From contig CAYUIS010000164.1 of the NCBI GenBank assembly GCA_964444825.1, positions 1-10,357 on the forward strand: a stretch of 10,357 nt of DNA. The letters run 5' to 3'. Below are positions 1-6,702 of this stretch, piece after piece; the stretch's first letter is position 1, and every line of letters starts with the position of its first letter. The position numbers and the translations under genes are program-made. The DNA is from CAYUIS01 sp964444825. Lineage in GTDB: Bacteria; Chloroflexota; Anaerolineae; B4-G1. The notes beneath the pieces were generated by a model. The model made no database searches. It saw only the letters and a program-made list of their open reading frames with translations, and was not told the origin of the DNA.

Positions 1-381
1 AACGGGAAAGACAGGAGCGTCCACACGGCGCGTTGGGATACCGATCCGGCTAGGCAAAGCTGGCGTTGTGGTGGCGGTGGGAGGGGGGGGAGATGTGGGT
101 TCACAAGTGGGTGTGTCTGTAGAAGCAGGGAGAGAGGTTGGAGGAGGGGTGTTTTGGGGGGGAGTATCGGTGACGGCAAGAATAGGAGGAAAGGTGGGCA
201 GGCTGGTTGGGGATGGTCCTGGAGTCGGCGTGGGAGGGATGGTCACCATGCGAGAACTGATGTAGGGATAGATCAGCAGCCCGCCAGCAAGGAGTAGAAA
301 CACGCCGCTCCAGATAAGAACCTGGGACGCGGTTCCACCTTCCCTTTGCCTGGTCGAGTTGAGATCACTCATAGACGTCAT
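1..381 (-). CDS. Sortase, N-terminal part (runs off left edge)
   Basis: Reading the minus strand from ATG at 381 gives 127 open codons to the window edge. Residues 1-20 are polar, about 21-41 form one hydrophobic membrane segment (core VLIWSGVFLLLAGG), and about 47-109 are a Pro/Thr/Ser-rich linker. Residues 110-127 read PSRIGIPTRRVDAPVFPV, which matches the first strand of the sortase catalytic domain (the pattern P-x-R-I-x-I-P-x-x-x-V-D-A-P-V). This layout of N-terminal anchor, low-complexity stalk and catalytic domain is typical of class D/E-like sortases, cysteine transpeptidases that attach or crosslink surface proteins outside the membrane. The catalytic His, Cys and Arg lie beyond the window, so activity cannot be judged. 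A second in-frame ATG at 372 (residue 4) is an alternative start. Neither start has a good Shine-Dalgarno, but a good promoter sits at 398-426. The gene is divergent from the sugar operon. Confidence 0.8.
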   Translation of the reverse strand, partial: MTSMSDLNSTRQREGGTASQVLIWSGVFLLLAGGLLIYPYISSRMVTIPPTPTPGPSPTSLPTFPPILAVTDTPPQNTPPPTSLPASTDTPTCEPTSPPPPTATTTPALPSRIGIPTRRVDAPVFPV

Positions 382-397
382 CCAGCGATACGCGGCG

Positions 398-426
398 ATT
401 ATACCGCGTGAGCGTAGCCAGGGCAA
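398..426 (-). promoter_or_regulatory. Candidate sigma-70 promoter of the sortase gene
   Basis: On the minus strand TTGCCC (421-426) and TATAAT (398-403) are separated by 17 bp. The -10 is a perfect consensus and the -35 matches four of six. Transcription would start near 391, leaving a leader of only about 10 nt before ATG 381, or 19 nt before ATG 372. Confidence 0.6.
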
Positions 427-494
427 GGTGAGATCACGCCTAACGCGCTGGTGATGAGCAATCCAGCTCGATTTGGACCAACAGATGATAGGTG

Positions 495-524
495 TTGGCC
501 TTTTGTAGGGTTCTGTGATACAAT
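495..524 (+). promoter_or_regulatory. Candidate extended -10 promoter, sugar operon (distal)
   Basis: TTGGCC (495-500) and TACAAT (519-524) are 18 bp apart, and a TG at 516-517 makes the -10 extended (TG-A-TACAAT). The -35 matches four of six and the -10 five of six. A transcript from here would carry a leader of about 220 nt before the ATG at 750. Confidence 0.45.
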
Positions 525-638
525 CTTGATCGGAAGGTATGCTGTCCTCCTCTTCAGGTCTAGACACCTTTGAGGATGGCTCATGCCTTAAATCCTGACC
601 AGTCTCAGAAGCCACCACGTGTGGACGCCAGTCCAGAG

Positions 639-644
639 TATAAT
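639..644 (+). promoter_or_regulatory. Candidate -10 element, sugar operon (proximal)
   Basis: A perfect TATAAT lies at 639-644 with no recognisable -35 at 16-18 bp. At the -35 position there is instead a short dyad, CCACGTGTGG (615-624), which could be an activator site. Used alone, it would give a leader of about 100 nt. Confidence 0.35.
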
Positions 645-749
645 AGGCCTCCTTGTGATTAGGACGTTTCTCCCCCTTGGGCGCTGCCTAGACAATCCTG
701 TGCTGGTGAATGATGAACATACCGATTTCAATTTCAGGAGGTTGAACTG

Positions 750-1214
750 ATGATCCAGGGAGTTCAAGTTGTTCCGTTAAAGGCCCATATGGACGACCGG
801 GGCTATCTCATAGAGGTCGCCCGCTGCGCTGATGATCCTGAACCTCACGGCGTGGTACACCGGTTCGGGCAGGTCTACTTGGTGGGAAACATGACCCGTG
901 GAACGGTGCGTGCGTTCCATAAGCACGCCGAGCTATGGGACTGGTTTTTCATCAGCCACGGTAGCGCCAAGTTCGTGCTGGTGGATGATCGGGATGATAG
1001 CCCAACCAAAGATGAGATGATGGCGGTTGTCGTCGGCGACCGCAAACCAGCGTTGATCGTGGTACCACCGGGTGTCTATCATGGCTGGATGTCACTAGAG
1101 GATGACACCCAGATGGTCAGCACCGCCAGCCACACATACAATCGGGAAAAACCGGACGAAGTACGTATTCCACCTGATTCGTTTGGGGATGTGTGGACGG
1201 TGAAAGGGAGGTAA
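750..1214 (+). CDS. RmlC-like cupin, NDP-sugar 3,5-epimerase family
   Basis: This 154-residue protein belongs to the dTDP-4-dehydrorhamnose 3,5-epimerase (RmlC) fold, a cupin that inverts carbons next to the keto group of NDP-4-keto-6-deoxysugars in the cytoplasm. Visible landmarks are DDRGYL (15-20), VRAFHKH (53-59) in the place of the family's RGLHxQ, VLVDDRDDSPT (76-86) in the place of vDlRxxSPT, and VPPGVYHGW (105-113). The tail with Y130 and DVW (147-149) resembles the family's C-terminal Yx(N)P...W part. It is shorter than typical RmlC (about 180). By eye, H57 matches the catalytic base, but the family's active-site Lys and Tyr appear to be replaced (Ser124 near the Tyr position), so the exact reaction is uncertain. 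ATG 750 has the ribosome binding site AGGAGGT 7 nt upstream. It is the first gene of a three-gene operon and ends 2 nt before the next start. Confidence 0.8.
   Translation: MIQGVQVVPLKAHMDDRGYLIEVARCADDPEPHGVVHRFGQVYLVGNMTRGTVRAFHKHAELWDWFFISHGSAKFVLVDDRDDSPTKDEMMAVVVGDRKPALIVVPPGVYHGWMSLEDDTQMVSTASHTYNREKPDEVRIPPDSFGDVWTVKGR
1206..1212 (+). promoter_or_regulatory. RBS that selects GTG 1217 as start of the SDR gene
   Basis: GGGAGGT ends 4 nt before GTG 1217. The upstream in-frame ATG at 1193 has no such site and would add eight residues before the Rossmann fold, so GTG 1217 is preferred. The site lies inside the last codons of the cupin gene, which suggests coupled translation. Confidence 0.7.
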
Positions 1215-1216
1215 GC

Positions 1217-2284
1217 GTGCGCAAAGTACTATTGGTGGGCGGCGCTGGCTACGTAGGATCAGTGCTGGCGGAGGAGTTGCTGGAACGGGGCTACGCCGTC
1301 AAAATCCTGGATCGTCTTTATTACGGCGATTACGGATTGCGGGAGATCCGGGACCGCGTCGACCTGGTGGTGGCCGATATGCGCCACCTGCCGCCCGATC
1401 TACTCCAGGACGTGGATGCCGTGGTTAACCTGGGTGGGCTGTCTAACGATCCCACTGCGGAGTACAACCCCAAGGCCAACTATGAGATGAACACGTTGGC
1501 CACCCGAACACTGGCCGAGATGTGCCGAGCGGGTGGGATACAGCGGTTTGTATTTGCCTCTTCTTGTTCCATCTACGATCGCGGTGTGGGCAAAGATGAT
1601 AACGATGTTATTCAGGACGAGGATACGCCGGTCTCACCCAAGGCAGCCTATTCCAGTTCTAAGCGAGAGGCCGAAAAGATCCTGCTCGAGATGACGGATG
1701 ATGATTTTTGTCCCGTCATTCTGCGCAAAGGTACCATCTATGGCTTTTCGCACCGGATGCGCTACGACTTGGTGGTGAATACTTTTGTCAAGTTTGCGCT
1801 GAGCCAGGGCTACCTCAGTCTCCACTACGGCGGGGAGATATGGCGGCCTTTGGTGGACGTACGTGACGTGGCACGGGCGTATATCCTGGCTTTGCAGGCT
1901 GAAGAGGACGAGGTCAAGGGCCAGATCTTTAACGTTTCCCATCGCAATTACCGTATCTCTGAACTGGCTCTGCGTGTACGGGAAGCACTGCGACAGACTG
2001 GCACAGATCCAGAGGTGCGTGCGGACTATGGATATCGGGGCGTGCGCAGCTATCGGGTCTCTACCAAGAAGATCGAGCATATGCTTGGCTTTCGACCAAA
2101 AGTCAGTATCGAAGAGTCGGTGGCAGATATGGTGGAAAAGATCCAGCGATTTGGCTACAATGATTTTGACAATCCTCGATACTACAACATCCGCTGGATG
2201 CGCTTGCTGGAGGAGGCGCAACGTATCATTGAGATTACTGGCTCGGTGTTTGAAGCGCCGTCTCGGCAGGACGAAGCGGAATGA
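1217..2284 (+). CDS. NAD-dependent sugar epimerase/dehydratase (extended SDR)
   Basis: With the GTG start this is 355 residues (363 from ATG 1193). It is an extended short-chain dehydrogenase/reductase acting on nucleotide sugars. Residues 2-14 read RKVLLVGGAGYVG, the GxxGxxG NAD-binding turn. D32 ends strand 2, as expected for NAD preference. DM at 54-55 and NLGG at 71-74 follow, then the active-site Ser region ASSCS (114-118) and Y145-SSS-K149, the catalytic YxxxK pair. The middle part (RKGTIYG, then a GGEIWRPLVDVRDVA stretch) is typical of UDP-glucose 4-epimerase relatives, and the rest forms the substrate lid. It is not RmlB by its motifs. The substrate cannot be told from sequence. The stop overlaps the start of the next gene by ATGA (2281-2284), so the two are probably translated together. 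The context of an RmlC-like and an RmlD-like partner points to synthesis of a modified or deoxy sugar. Confidence 0.87.
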   Translation: MRKVLLVGGAGYVGSVLAEELLERGYAVKILDRLYYGDYGLREIRDRVDLVVADMRHLPPDLLQDVDAVVNLGGLSNDPTAEYNPKANYEMNTLATRTLAEMCRAGGIQRFVFASSCSIYDRGVGKDDNDVIQDEDTPVSPKAAYSSSKREAEKILLEMTDDDFCPVILRKGTIYGFSHRMRYDLVVNTFVKFALSQGYLSLHYGGEIWRPLVDVRDVARAYILALQAEEDEVKGQIFNVSHRNYRISELALRVREALRQTGTDPEVRADYGYRGVRSYRVSTKKIEHMLGFRPKVSIEESVADMVEKIQRFGYNDFDNPRYYNIRWMRLLEEAQRIIEITGSVFEAPSRQDEAE

Positions 2285-3144
2285 AAATACTGCTCATTGG
2301 TGCCAATGGTCAGTTGGGCAGCGACCTGGTCAAAGTTCTGGCCTCCGTTGATCTGGTTCCCCTCACTCACAAGGATGTGGACATCTGCGAGCTGGTAGGG
2401 TTGCACGAGACGGTGCGGCGCTATACACCCGATGTCGTGCTCAATATGGCTGCCTACCACAAGGTGGACGAGTGCGAGACAAACGTTCAAAAGACCTTTG
2501 CCGTGAACGCCTACGGGGTGCGTAATCTGGCCTTGGCTTGCAGAGAATACGACTGCGCTCTGCTGCACATGAGCACCGACTACGTGTTTGGTGGCGACGT
2601 CGAACGTCGTACACCGTATAGGGAGACTGACTTCCCCGCTCCGATCAATGTCTACGGTGTCGCTAAACTGGCCGGCGAGCAGTTCGTGCGCTACATCCTG
2701 GACCGCTATTGGATCGTGCGGTCACAGTGGCTGTATGGGGTTGCTGGAGCCAGTGGCAAGGGAGGCAATTTCGTCGAGCTTATGCTCCGGCTGGCTCAAG
2801 AGGGGCGGGATATCAAAGTGGTGGCTGATCAGATAGGCTCCCCTACGTACACCGCAGACCTGGCCAGCAAGATCGCCCAGTTGATCACGACCGAACGGTA
2901 TGGGATGTATCATATCACGAACAGGGGGGCCTGTTCCTGGCACCAATTTGCCTCCAAGATATGGGAACTGGGCGATCTACATCCTAACGCTGAGCCAACC
3001 ACGACGGCGGCTTTCGGAGCTGTAGCAACTCGTCCGGCCTATTCAGCTCTGGATAACGGCGCGCTGCGGGCCATTGGTATGAACGATATGCGTCCTTGGG
3101 AGGAGGCTCTGGCCGCTTATCTTGAGGAGCGCAGGCGTGGGTGA
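2281..3144 (+). CDS. rmlD: dTDP-4-dehydrorhamnose reductase (RmlD) family
   Basis: This 287-residue protein has the usual RmlD length and motifs. They are GANGQLG (7-13) for NAD(P)H binding, MAAYHKVDECE (56-66), STDYVF (98-103), the catalytic Y125-GVA-K129, and GSPTYTADLA (186-195), the family's substrate-side motif. RmlD reduces dTDP-4-keto-L-rhamnose to dTDP-L-rhamnose in the cytoplasm. Close relatives make other 6-deoxysugars, so the substrate depends on the upstream enzymes. RmlA and RmlB are not in this window, so the precursor must come from elsewhere. The ATG overlaps the SDR stop by 4 bp and there is no strong Shine-Dalgarno, which fits translational coupling. It is the last gene of the plus operon and is followed by two hairpins. 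Confidence 0.85.
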   Translation: MKILLIGANGQLGSDLVKVLASVDLVPLTHKDVDICELVGLHETVRRYTPDVVLNMAAYHKVDECETNVQKTFAVNAYGVRNLALACREYDCALLHMSTDYVFGGDVERRTPYRETDFPAPINVYGVAKLAGEQFVRYILDRYWIVRSQWLYGVAGASGKGGNFVELMLRLAQEGRDIKVVADQIGSPTYTADLASKIAQLITTERYGMYHITNRGACSWHQFASKIWELGDLHPNAEPTTTAAFGAVATRPAYSALDNGALRAIGMNDMRPWEEALAAYLEERRRG

Positions 3145-3170
3145 TATGGTGGAAGCGATATTGGTGAGCA

Positions 3171-3193
3171 GGCACATCACCGATTGATGTGTC
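3171..3193 (+). other. Hairpin 26 nt after the rmlD stop
   Basis: CACATCA (3173-3179) and TGATGTG (3185-3191) form a perfect 7-bp stem with a 5-nt loop, extended by a G-U and a G-C pair to 3171-3193. No T-run follows on either strand, so alone it is a poor intrinsic terminator. It may protect the 3' end of the message or assist termination. Confidence 0.5.
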
Positions 3194-3222
3194 GAGATCC
3201 TATAGCATAAGTCAGATAGCGC

Positions 3223-3260
3223 CGCCCTGGTCACAATTCGGTCAGGGCGTTTCGCTTTCT
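3223..3260 (+). terminator. Intrinsic terminator of the sugar operon
   Basis: CGCCCTG (3223-3229) pairs with CAGGGCG (3243-3249). Two G-U pairs and a C-G pair extend the stem on the plus transcript, leaving a 7-nt loop. A T-rich tract (3250-3260, TTTCGCTTTCT) follows. The inner G-U pairs become mismatches in the opposite transcript and no T-run follows there, so it works best rightward. The T tract reaches the priA stop codon, so the two convergent units are packed end to end. Confidence 0.65.
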
Positions 3261-5805
3261 ACAGGACGCTCACCGGGTCCACGTCCACTTGCCAGCCAGA
3301 AGGGATATGGACGGAGCGGAGAAGGAGTGCGGGATTGGCGTGGCGCAGGAGTATCTGCCAGCGGTAGCGACCCCGCAGACGGGTGAAGAAGGGGGGCACG
3401 GGGCCGATCAGGTCGGTCGTAGCGAGACCTCTTTGGCTCAAGACATCGCGTAGCTCTGCGGCCAGCGTCTCGCTCTCAGTCTTGGCGCGAGAAGGGCTGG
3501 TGTCCTCGTACGTCAGCTTCGCTAAACGGCGGTAGGGCGGGTACCCCTGTTCGCGGCGAAAGGCCAGCTCACGAGCGGCAAACCCGGCATAGTCGTGGGC
3601 CGCAGCGGCCACGACTGCATAGTGGTCCGGGTGGTAAGTCTGCAGAATGACACGTCCGCCTAGCAGCCCTCGTCCTGCCCGCCCGGACACCTGTGTCAGC
3701 AACTGAAAGGTTCGCTCACTGGAGCGGAAATCCGGTAGGTTAAGCGCGCTGTCGGCCGAAATGACGCCGACGACAGTCACTAGTGGCAGGTCGAGCCCCT
3801 TGGCGATCATTTGTGTGCCGACGAGCACGTGGGCTAGACCGGTGCTAAAGAGGTGGAGAATGGCCGCGTGGGCAGCATAATTGCTGGCTGTGTCGCGATC
3901 CCAGCGCAAGGTGCGGACATCGGGCCAGCGCTGGTGGATGGTCGATTCGACTCGCTCGGTACCCAGGCCAAAGTACCGGATGCGCTCGCTCCCACATTCA
4001 GGACAGTGGTCGGACTGAGCTTGGCGGTGGTTACAGTGGTGACAGACCAGGTGGGAATCACGGCCGTGGTAGGTGAGGGGAGTGTCGCAAGACGGGCAAC
4101 GGGAAACGTGACCACAGTCACGACAGAGAACAAAGGTGGCGGTTCCCCGCCGGTTGAGGAACAGGATTACCTGCTCGCCTTGTTGCAGGGCTTTATCCAT
4201 CGCCTGCTGAAGGGCTCGGCTAAAGATGGAGCGGTTACCGGCCCGCAGTTCCGCCCGCAGATCAACGATTTGCACGGGGGGTAGGAGCCTGTACCGTGCT
4301 TCGGCAGGAGCATCCCGTTGGACGTCGTAGCGGATGTGAGGGACCCCATATCGGGTCTGGAGGTCGTGCAGGCGGCGCACGTGACCCATAACACGGCGGG
4401 GCATCTCTAGCAGTACAAATCGTCCGGTGTGAGCATAGTGGTAGGATTCCAAGCTGGGCGTGGCCGATCCGAGGATTACCGTTGCTCCGGTGAGCCGGGC
4501 CAGTTCAACTGCTGCACTCCGGGCGTGATATCGCGGGGATGGGTCAGTCTGCTTGAAACTGTCATCGTGCTCCTCATCCAGGATGATCAATCCTAACGAT
4601 TGGAGCGGGGAGAAAAGGGCAGAGCGCGGCCCGATGACGACATCCACCAGGCCACCACGAATACGACGCCAGGTGTCGTACCGTTCGCCCATACTCAACG
4701 CGCTGTGAAAGATAGCGACTCGCTGGCCGAAACGCGCGCCGAAACGATGGACCGTCTGTGGGGTGAGGCTGATTTCGGGCACGAGTACGATGGCTTGTTG
4801 CCCTGCCGAGAGTATCTCGGCGACGGCACGGAGATAAACCTCCGTCTTGCCGGATCCGGTCACACCGTGAATGAGAAAGTGTCTAGACTCGGTGCTAGAT
4901 GTTGGGGATTGGCGGTCTTGGATAGCCGCTCGTACCACATCCCAAACCGACCTTTGATCTGCCGTGAGAGGAGGCGGTGTGTCAGGGACAAAGGTCTCAT
5001 CCGCCAGCGGGTCTCGCCAGATCTCTTCAGTGTCAAAGGCGACAAGACCTCGTTCGGCCAGTTTGTTGAGGTGATATCGACCACAGCCGGTCTCTGCATA
5101 GACCCAGCTTACGTCGACTGGACCACCTTCAGCGCGGAGAAATTCGACGATGGCTGGATAACACTCGCTCGTTAATCTGGCCAGCGCTGTGCCTGTATCC
5201 GCATCGATGCCTACCCATTCAACCGTGTGCACGTGCTTAGGGCGGGCACGGGGCGGAGCGAGAAATGTGGACTTGACCACCACGCCCCTCCGGGCGAGTT
5301 GCGAGGCCGCCTGACGCCACTGCTCGCGGGGCAATAGGCGGTCGAGTTGCCGTCCGTGCAGCGCTCCTTTGGCATCCAGCACCGTGATCAGGTCTTCTTG
5401 GGCCGTGGTTAATGCATCTTGCATCTTGGCGTCTTGGGCTAGCTCAACCTGGATGTCAGCCCGGCCCACCAAACCTGGCGGCAGCATCAGAGCCAGACAT
5501 TGCCATAGTGGGGCCAGGTATTCTTGGCTCATCCAGCGAGCCAGCGCGATCAGGGGCGCGGTCAGGACGGGGGCGGGGTCTGCCAGCGATTCGATGGGCC
5601 GGGTCTCGATGTCGGGAACAGGAGAATCGTCACTGAGGGCGACGACGATGCCGTAGAGTCGCCGAGGGCCGAAGGGGACGACGACGAGGGATCCCACCTG
5701 GGTGGGTTCCCGTAGCTCGTCTGGCAGGTGGTAGGCAAAGGCGGTTGGGGTGCTGCCCAAAGTTGATGGTTGGGCTGGAGAAAAGACGACGACTTCAGCA
5801 AACAT
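3259..5805 (-). CDS. priA: Primosomal replication-restart helicase PriA
   Basis: This 848-residue protein is PriA, the 3'-to-5' superfamily 2 helicase that recognises stalled forks and reloads the replicative helicase. MFAEVVVFSP opens the N-terminal 3'-DNA-binding domain (about 1-110), followed by a winged-helix/linker region. The helicase core shows Walker A GVTGSGKT (314-321), VPEISLTPQ (342-350), DEEH (410-413), GSATPSLESY (446-455) and SGRAGRG (707-713). Eight zinc-binding cysteines (C561, C564, C570, C573, C588, C591, C601, C604) have exactly the spacing known for E. coli PriA (436 to 479). The protein is about 116 residues longer than the E. coli one: about 90 extra before Walker A and about 35 between DEEH and the first Cys. 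ATG 5805 is the family start. Its AAGGA lies directly against the start codon, so initiation may be weak. It is the last gene of the minus-strand series, 72 bp after the permease gene. Confidence 0.96.
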   Translation of the reverse strand: MFAEVVVFSPAQPSTLGSTPTAFAYHLPDELREPTQVGSLVVVPFGPRRLYGIVVALSDDSPVPDIETRPIESLADPAPVLTAPLIALARWMSQEYLAPLWQCLALMLPPGLVGRADIQVELAQDAKMQDALTTAQEDLITVLDAKGALHGRQLDRLLPREQWRQAASQLARRGVVVKSTFLAPPRARPKHVHTVEWVGIDADTGTALARLTSECYPAIVEFLRAEGGPVDVSWVYAETGCGRYHLNKLAERGLVAFDTEEIWRDPLADETFVPDTPPPLTADQRSVWDVVRAAIQDRQSPTSSTESRHFLIHGVTGSGKTEVYLRAVAEILSAGQQAIVLVPEISLTPQTVHRFGARFGQRVAIFHSALSMGERYDTWRRIRGGLVDVVIGPRSALFSPLQSLGLIILDEEHDDSFKQTDPSPRYHARSAAVELARLTGATVILGSATPSLESYHYAHTGRFVLLEMPRRVMGHVRRLHDLQTRYGVPHIRYDVQRDAPAEARYRLLPPVQIVDLRAELRAGNRSIFSRALQQAMDKALQQGEQVILFLNRRGTATFVLCRDCGHVSRCPSCDTPLTYHGRDSHLVCHHCNHRQAQSDHCPECGSERIRYFGLGTERVESTIHQRWPDVRTLRWDRDTASNYAAHAAILHLFSTGLAHVLVGTQMIAKGLDLPLVTVVGVISADSALNLPDFRSSERTFQLLTQVSGRAGRGLLGGRVILQTYHPDHYAVVAAAAHDYAGFAARELAFRREQGYPPYRRLAKLTYEDTSPSRAKTESETLAAELRDVLSQRGLATTDLIGPVPPFFTRLRGRYRWQILLRHANPALLLRSVHIPSGWQVDVDPVSVL

Positions 5806-5830
5806 TCCTTAGCGCCCCCAGGCTCCAAGT

Positions 5831-5867
5831 CCAGAGTCTCAGATGTGTTTGCGAAATCTGACTCTGG
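5831..5867 (-). other. Hairpin between export permease gene and priA
   Basis: On the minus transcript CCAGAGT pairs with ACTCTGG and the inner CAGAT pairs with ATCTG, giving 12 bp with a 2-nt bulge and an 11-nt loop. It starts 10 nt after the permease stop. No T-run follows, so a standard intrinsic terminator is unlikely. It could be a partial terminator, a processing site or a 3'-stability element that sets priA expression apart from the genes upstream. Confidence 0.5.
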
Positions 5868-5877
5868 AAACTCCGAT

Positions 5878-6693
5878 TCAGATGTCTTCGCCGAAGCGAT
5901 TGGCAAAGCGCAAGAACACCAGATAGCCTACGACAAGCACGACCACCGCCTCGACGGCCGTGCGCAGCAGAAAATCGAGGCCTGTTGGTGCTCCCCAGTA
6001 CAGCAGGTCGCGGTACGAGGCGATGATGGAGGCCATCGGGTTCAGTCGACGCAACCACAGTTGGGCGTTGAAGGTCATTCCCAGCACGCTGGCTTGTTGT
6101 GGAACCGTGTAGATGGGATAGAATACCGGCGTGAGAAAGAACCATGCCTGTATCAGCACGCCCAAGAGGTGTTGAGTATCCCGGTAGAGAACGTTGAGGG
6201 TGGCAAGTAGGAATGAGAGCCCCAGGATGAAGGTTATCTGGATCAGGAGCGTGATCGGCAAAAGAAGCGCCCACCAGGTTAGCCGAGCGCCTGATACAAC
6301 TGCCAGGACAAAGAACACGGGCAAGGCGATGAGAAAGTTGACGAGGCTGGATAGCACTACAGAGACTGGCAGTACCTCCCTTGGGAAATAGACCTTCTTA
6401 ATCAGATGGGCATTGCCTACGATACTGTCGGTAGCCTGCATGATCGACTCGGCGAAAAAGCTCCAGGGCAGCATCCCGCACAGGAGAAAGACCGGATAGT
6501 GATGGATCTCTGTGTTACCCCAAAAGATTGTAAAGAATATCGTATATACGATCATCATCAGCAAGGGGCTGAGCCATGACCATGCCACGCCAAGGAACGA
6601 GTTCTTGTAGCGCACCTTCAGATTTCGGACGACCAGGTTACGGGTCAATTCGCGGTATTTCCACAGCTCGCGCAGGTGGGACAGGATTTCCAT
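5878..6693 (-). CDS. ABC-2 type polysaccharide export permease (Wzm/TagG-like)
   Basis: This 271-residue membrane protein is the channel subunit of an ABC exporter for polysaccharides, O-antigen or teichoic-acid-like polymers. Residues 15-45 carry the family N-terminus (ELTRNLVVRNLKVRYKNSFLG, then W-S-W-L-S-P). About six hydrophobic segments lie near 36-58, 66-85, 108-133, 141-168, 177-196 and 246-263. The conserved cytoplasmic stretch HLIKKVYFPREVLP (96-109), LYRDTQH (169-175) and LNPMASIIASYRDLL (217-231) are family signatures. The ATPase partner (Wzt/TagH) is not in the window, which is unusual because the two are normally adjacent. The start ATG 6693 lies 9 bp after the glycosyltransferase stop. 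A GGAGG at 6708-6712 is 14 nt upstream, rather far, so translation is probably coupled. With the GT4 gene just before it, export of a glycan made by that enzyme is a reasonable inference. Confidence 0.9.
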   Translation of the reverse strand: MEILSHLRELWKYRELTRNLVVRNLKVRYKNSFLGVAWSWLSPLLMMIVYTIFFTIFWGNTEIHHYPVFLLCGMLPWSFFAESIMQATDSIVGNAHLIKKVYFPREVLPVSVVLSSLVNFLIALPVFFVLAVVSGARLTWWALLLPITLLIQITFILGLSFLLATLNVLYRDTQHLLGVLIQAWFFLTPVFYPIYTVPQQASVLGMTFNAQLWLRRLNPMASIIASYRDLLYWGAPTGLDFLLRTAVEAVVVLVVGYLVFLRFANRFGEDI

Positions 6694-6702
6694 AATACTC
6701 GG

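Larger units (their letters stand above)
382..749. other. Divergent intergenic region between sortase and sugar operon
   Basis: This stretch of about 370 bp separates two divergently transcribed units. It holds the leftward promoter at 398-426 and rightward promoter candidates at 495-524 and 639-644. Its strong ribosome binding site AGGAGGT (736-742) lies 7 nt before the ATG of the first sugar gene. I see no convincing gene. Short open frames here, including a 61-codon minus frame at 399-584, have no ribosome binding site and no recognisable protein. No tRNA or known riboswitch core was recognised. Confidence 0.6.

Noticed and set aside
68..265. Plus-strand open frame rich in Gly and Val
   Set aside because: It is the antisense of the Pro/Thr-rich sortase linker; its composition is explained by that linker and it has no ribosome binding site.
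539..598. Short open frame of about 19 codons with GGAAGG upstream, a possible leader peptide
   Set aside because: There is no run of regulatory codons and no clear attenuator hairpin after it; chance is likely.
1193..1216. ATG 1193 as start of the SDR gene
   Set aside because: It would overlap the cupin gene by 22 bp without a ribosome binding site, whereas GTG 1217 has GGGAGGT at good spacing and starts right at the Rossmann strand.
1634..2221. 195-codon minus-strand open frame
   Set aside because: It lies wholly opposite the SDR gene, which has clear motifs, and it resembles no known protein.
4600..5175. 191-codon plus-strand open frame
   Set aside because: It is antisense to the PriA helicase core and N-terminal linker and shows no domain of its own.
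5838..5897. Two similar stretches starting TCAGATGT near the permease 3' end, possibly a duplicated gene end
   Set aside because: The match is only about 14 of 18 bases and does not extend, so a partial duplication is not supported.
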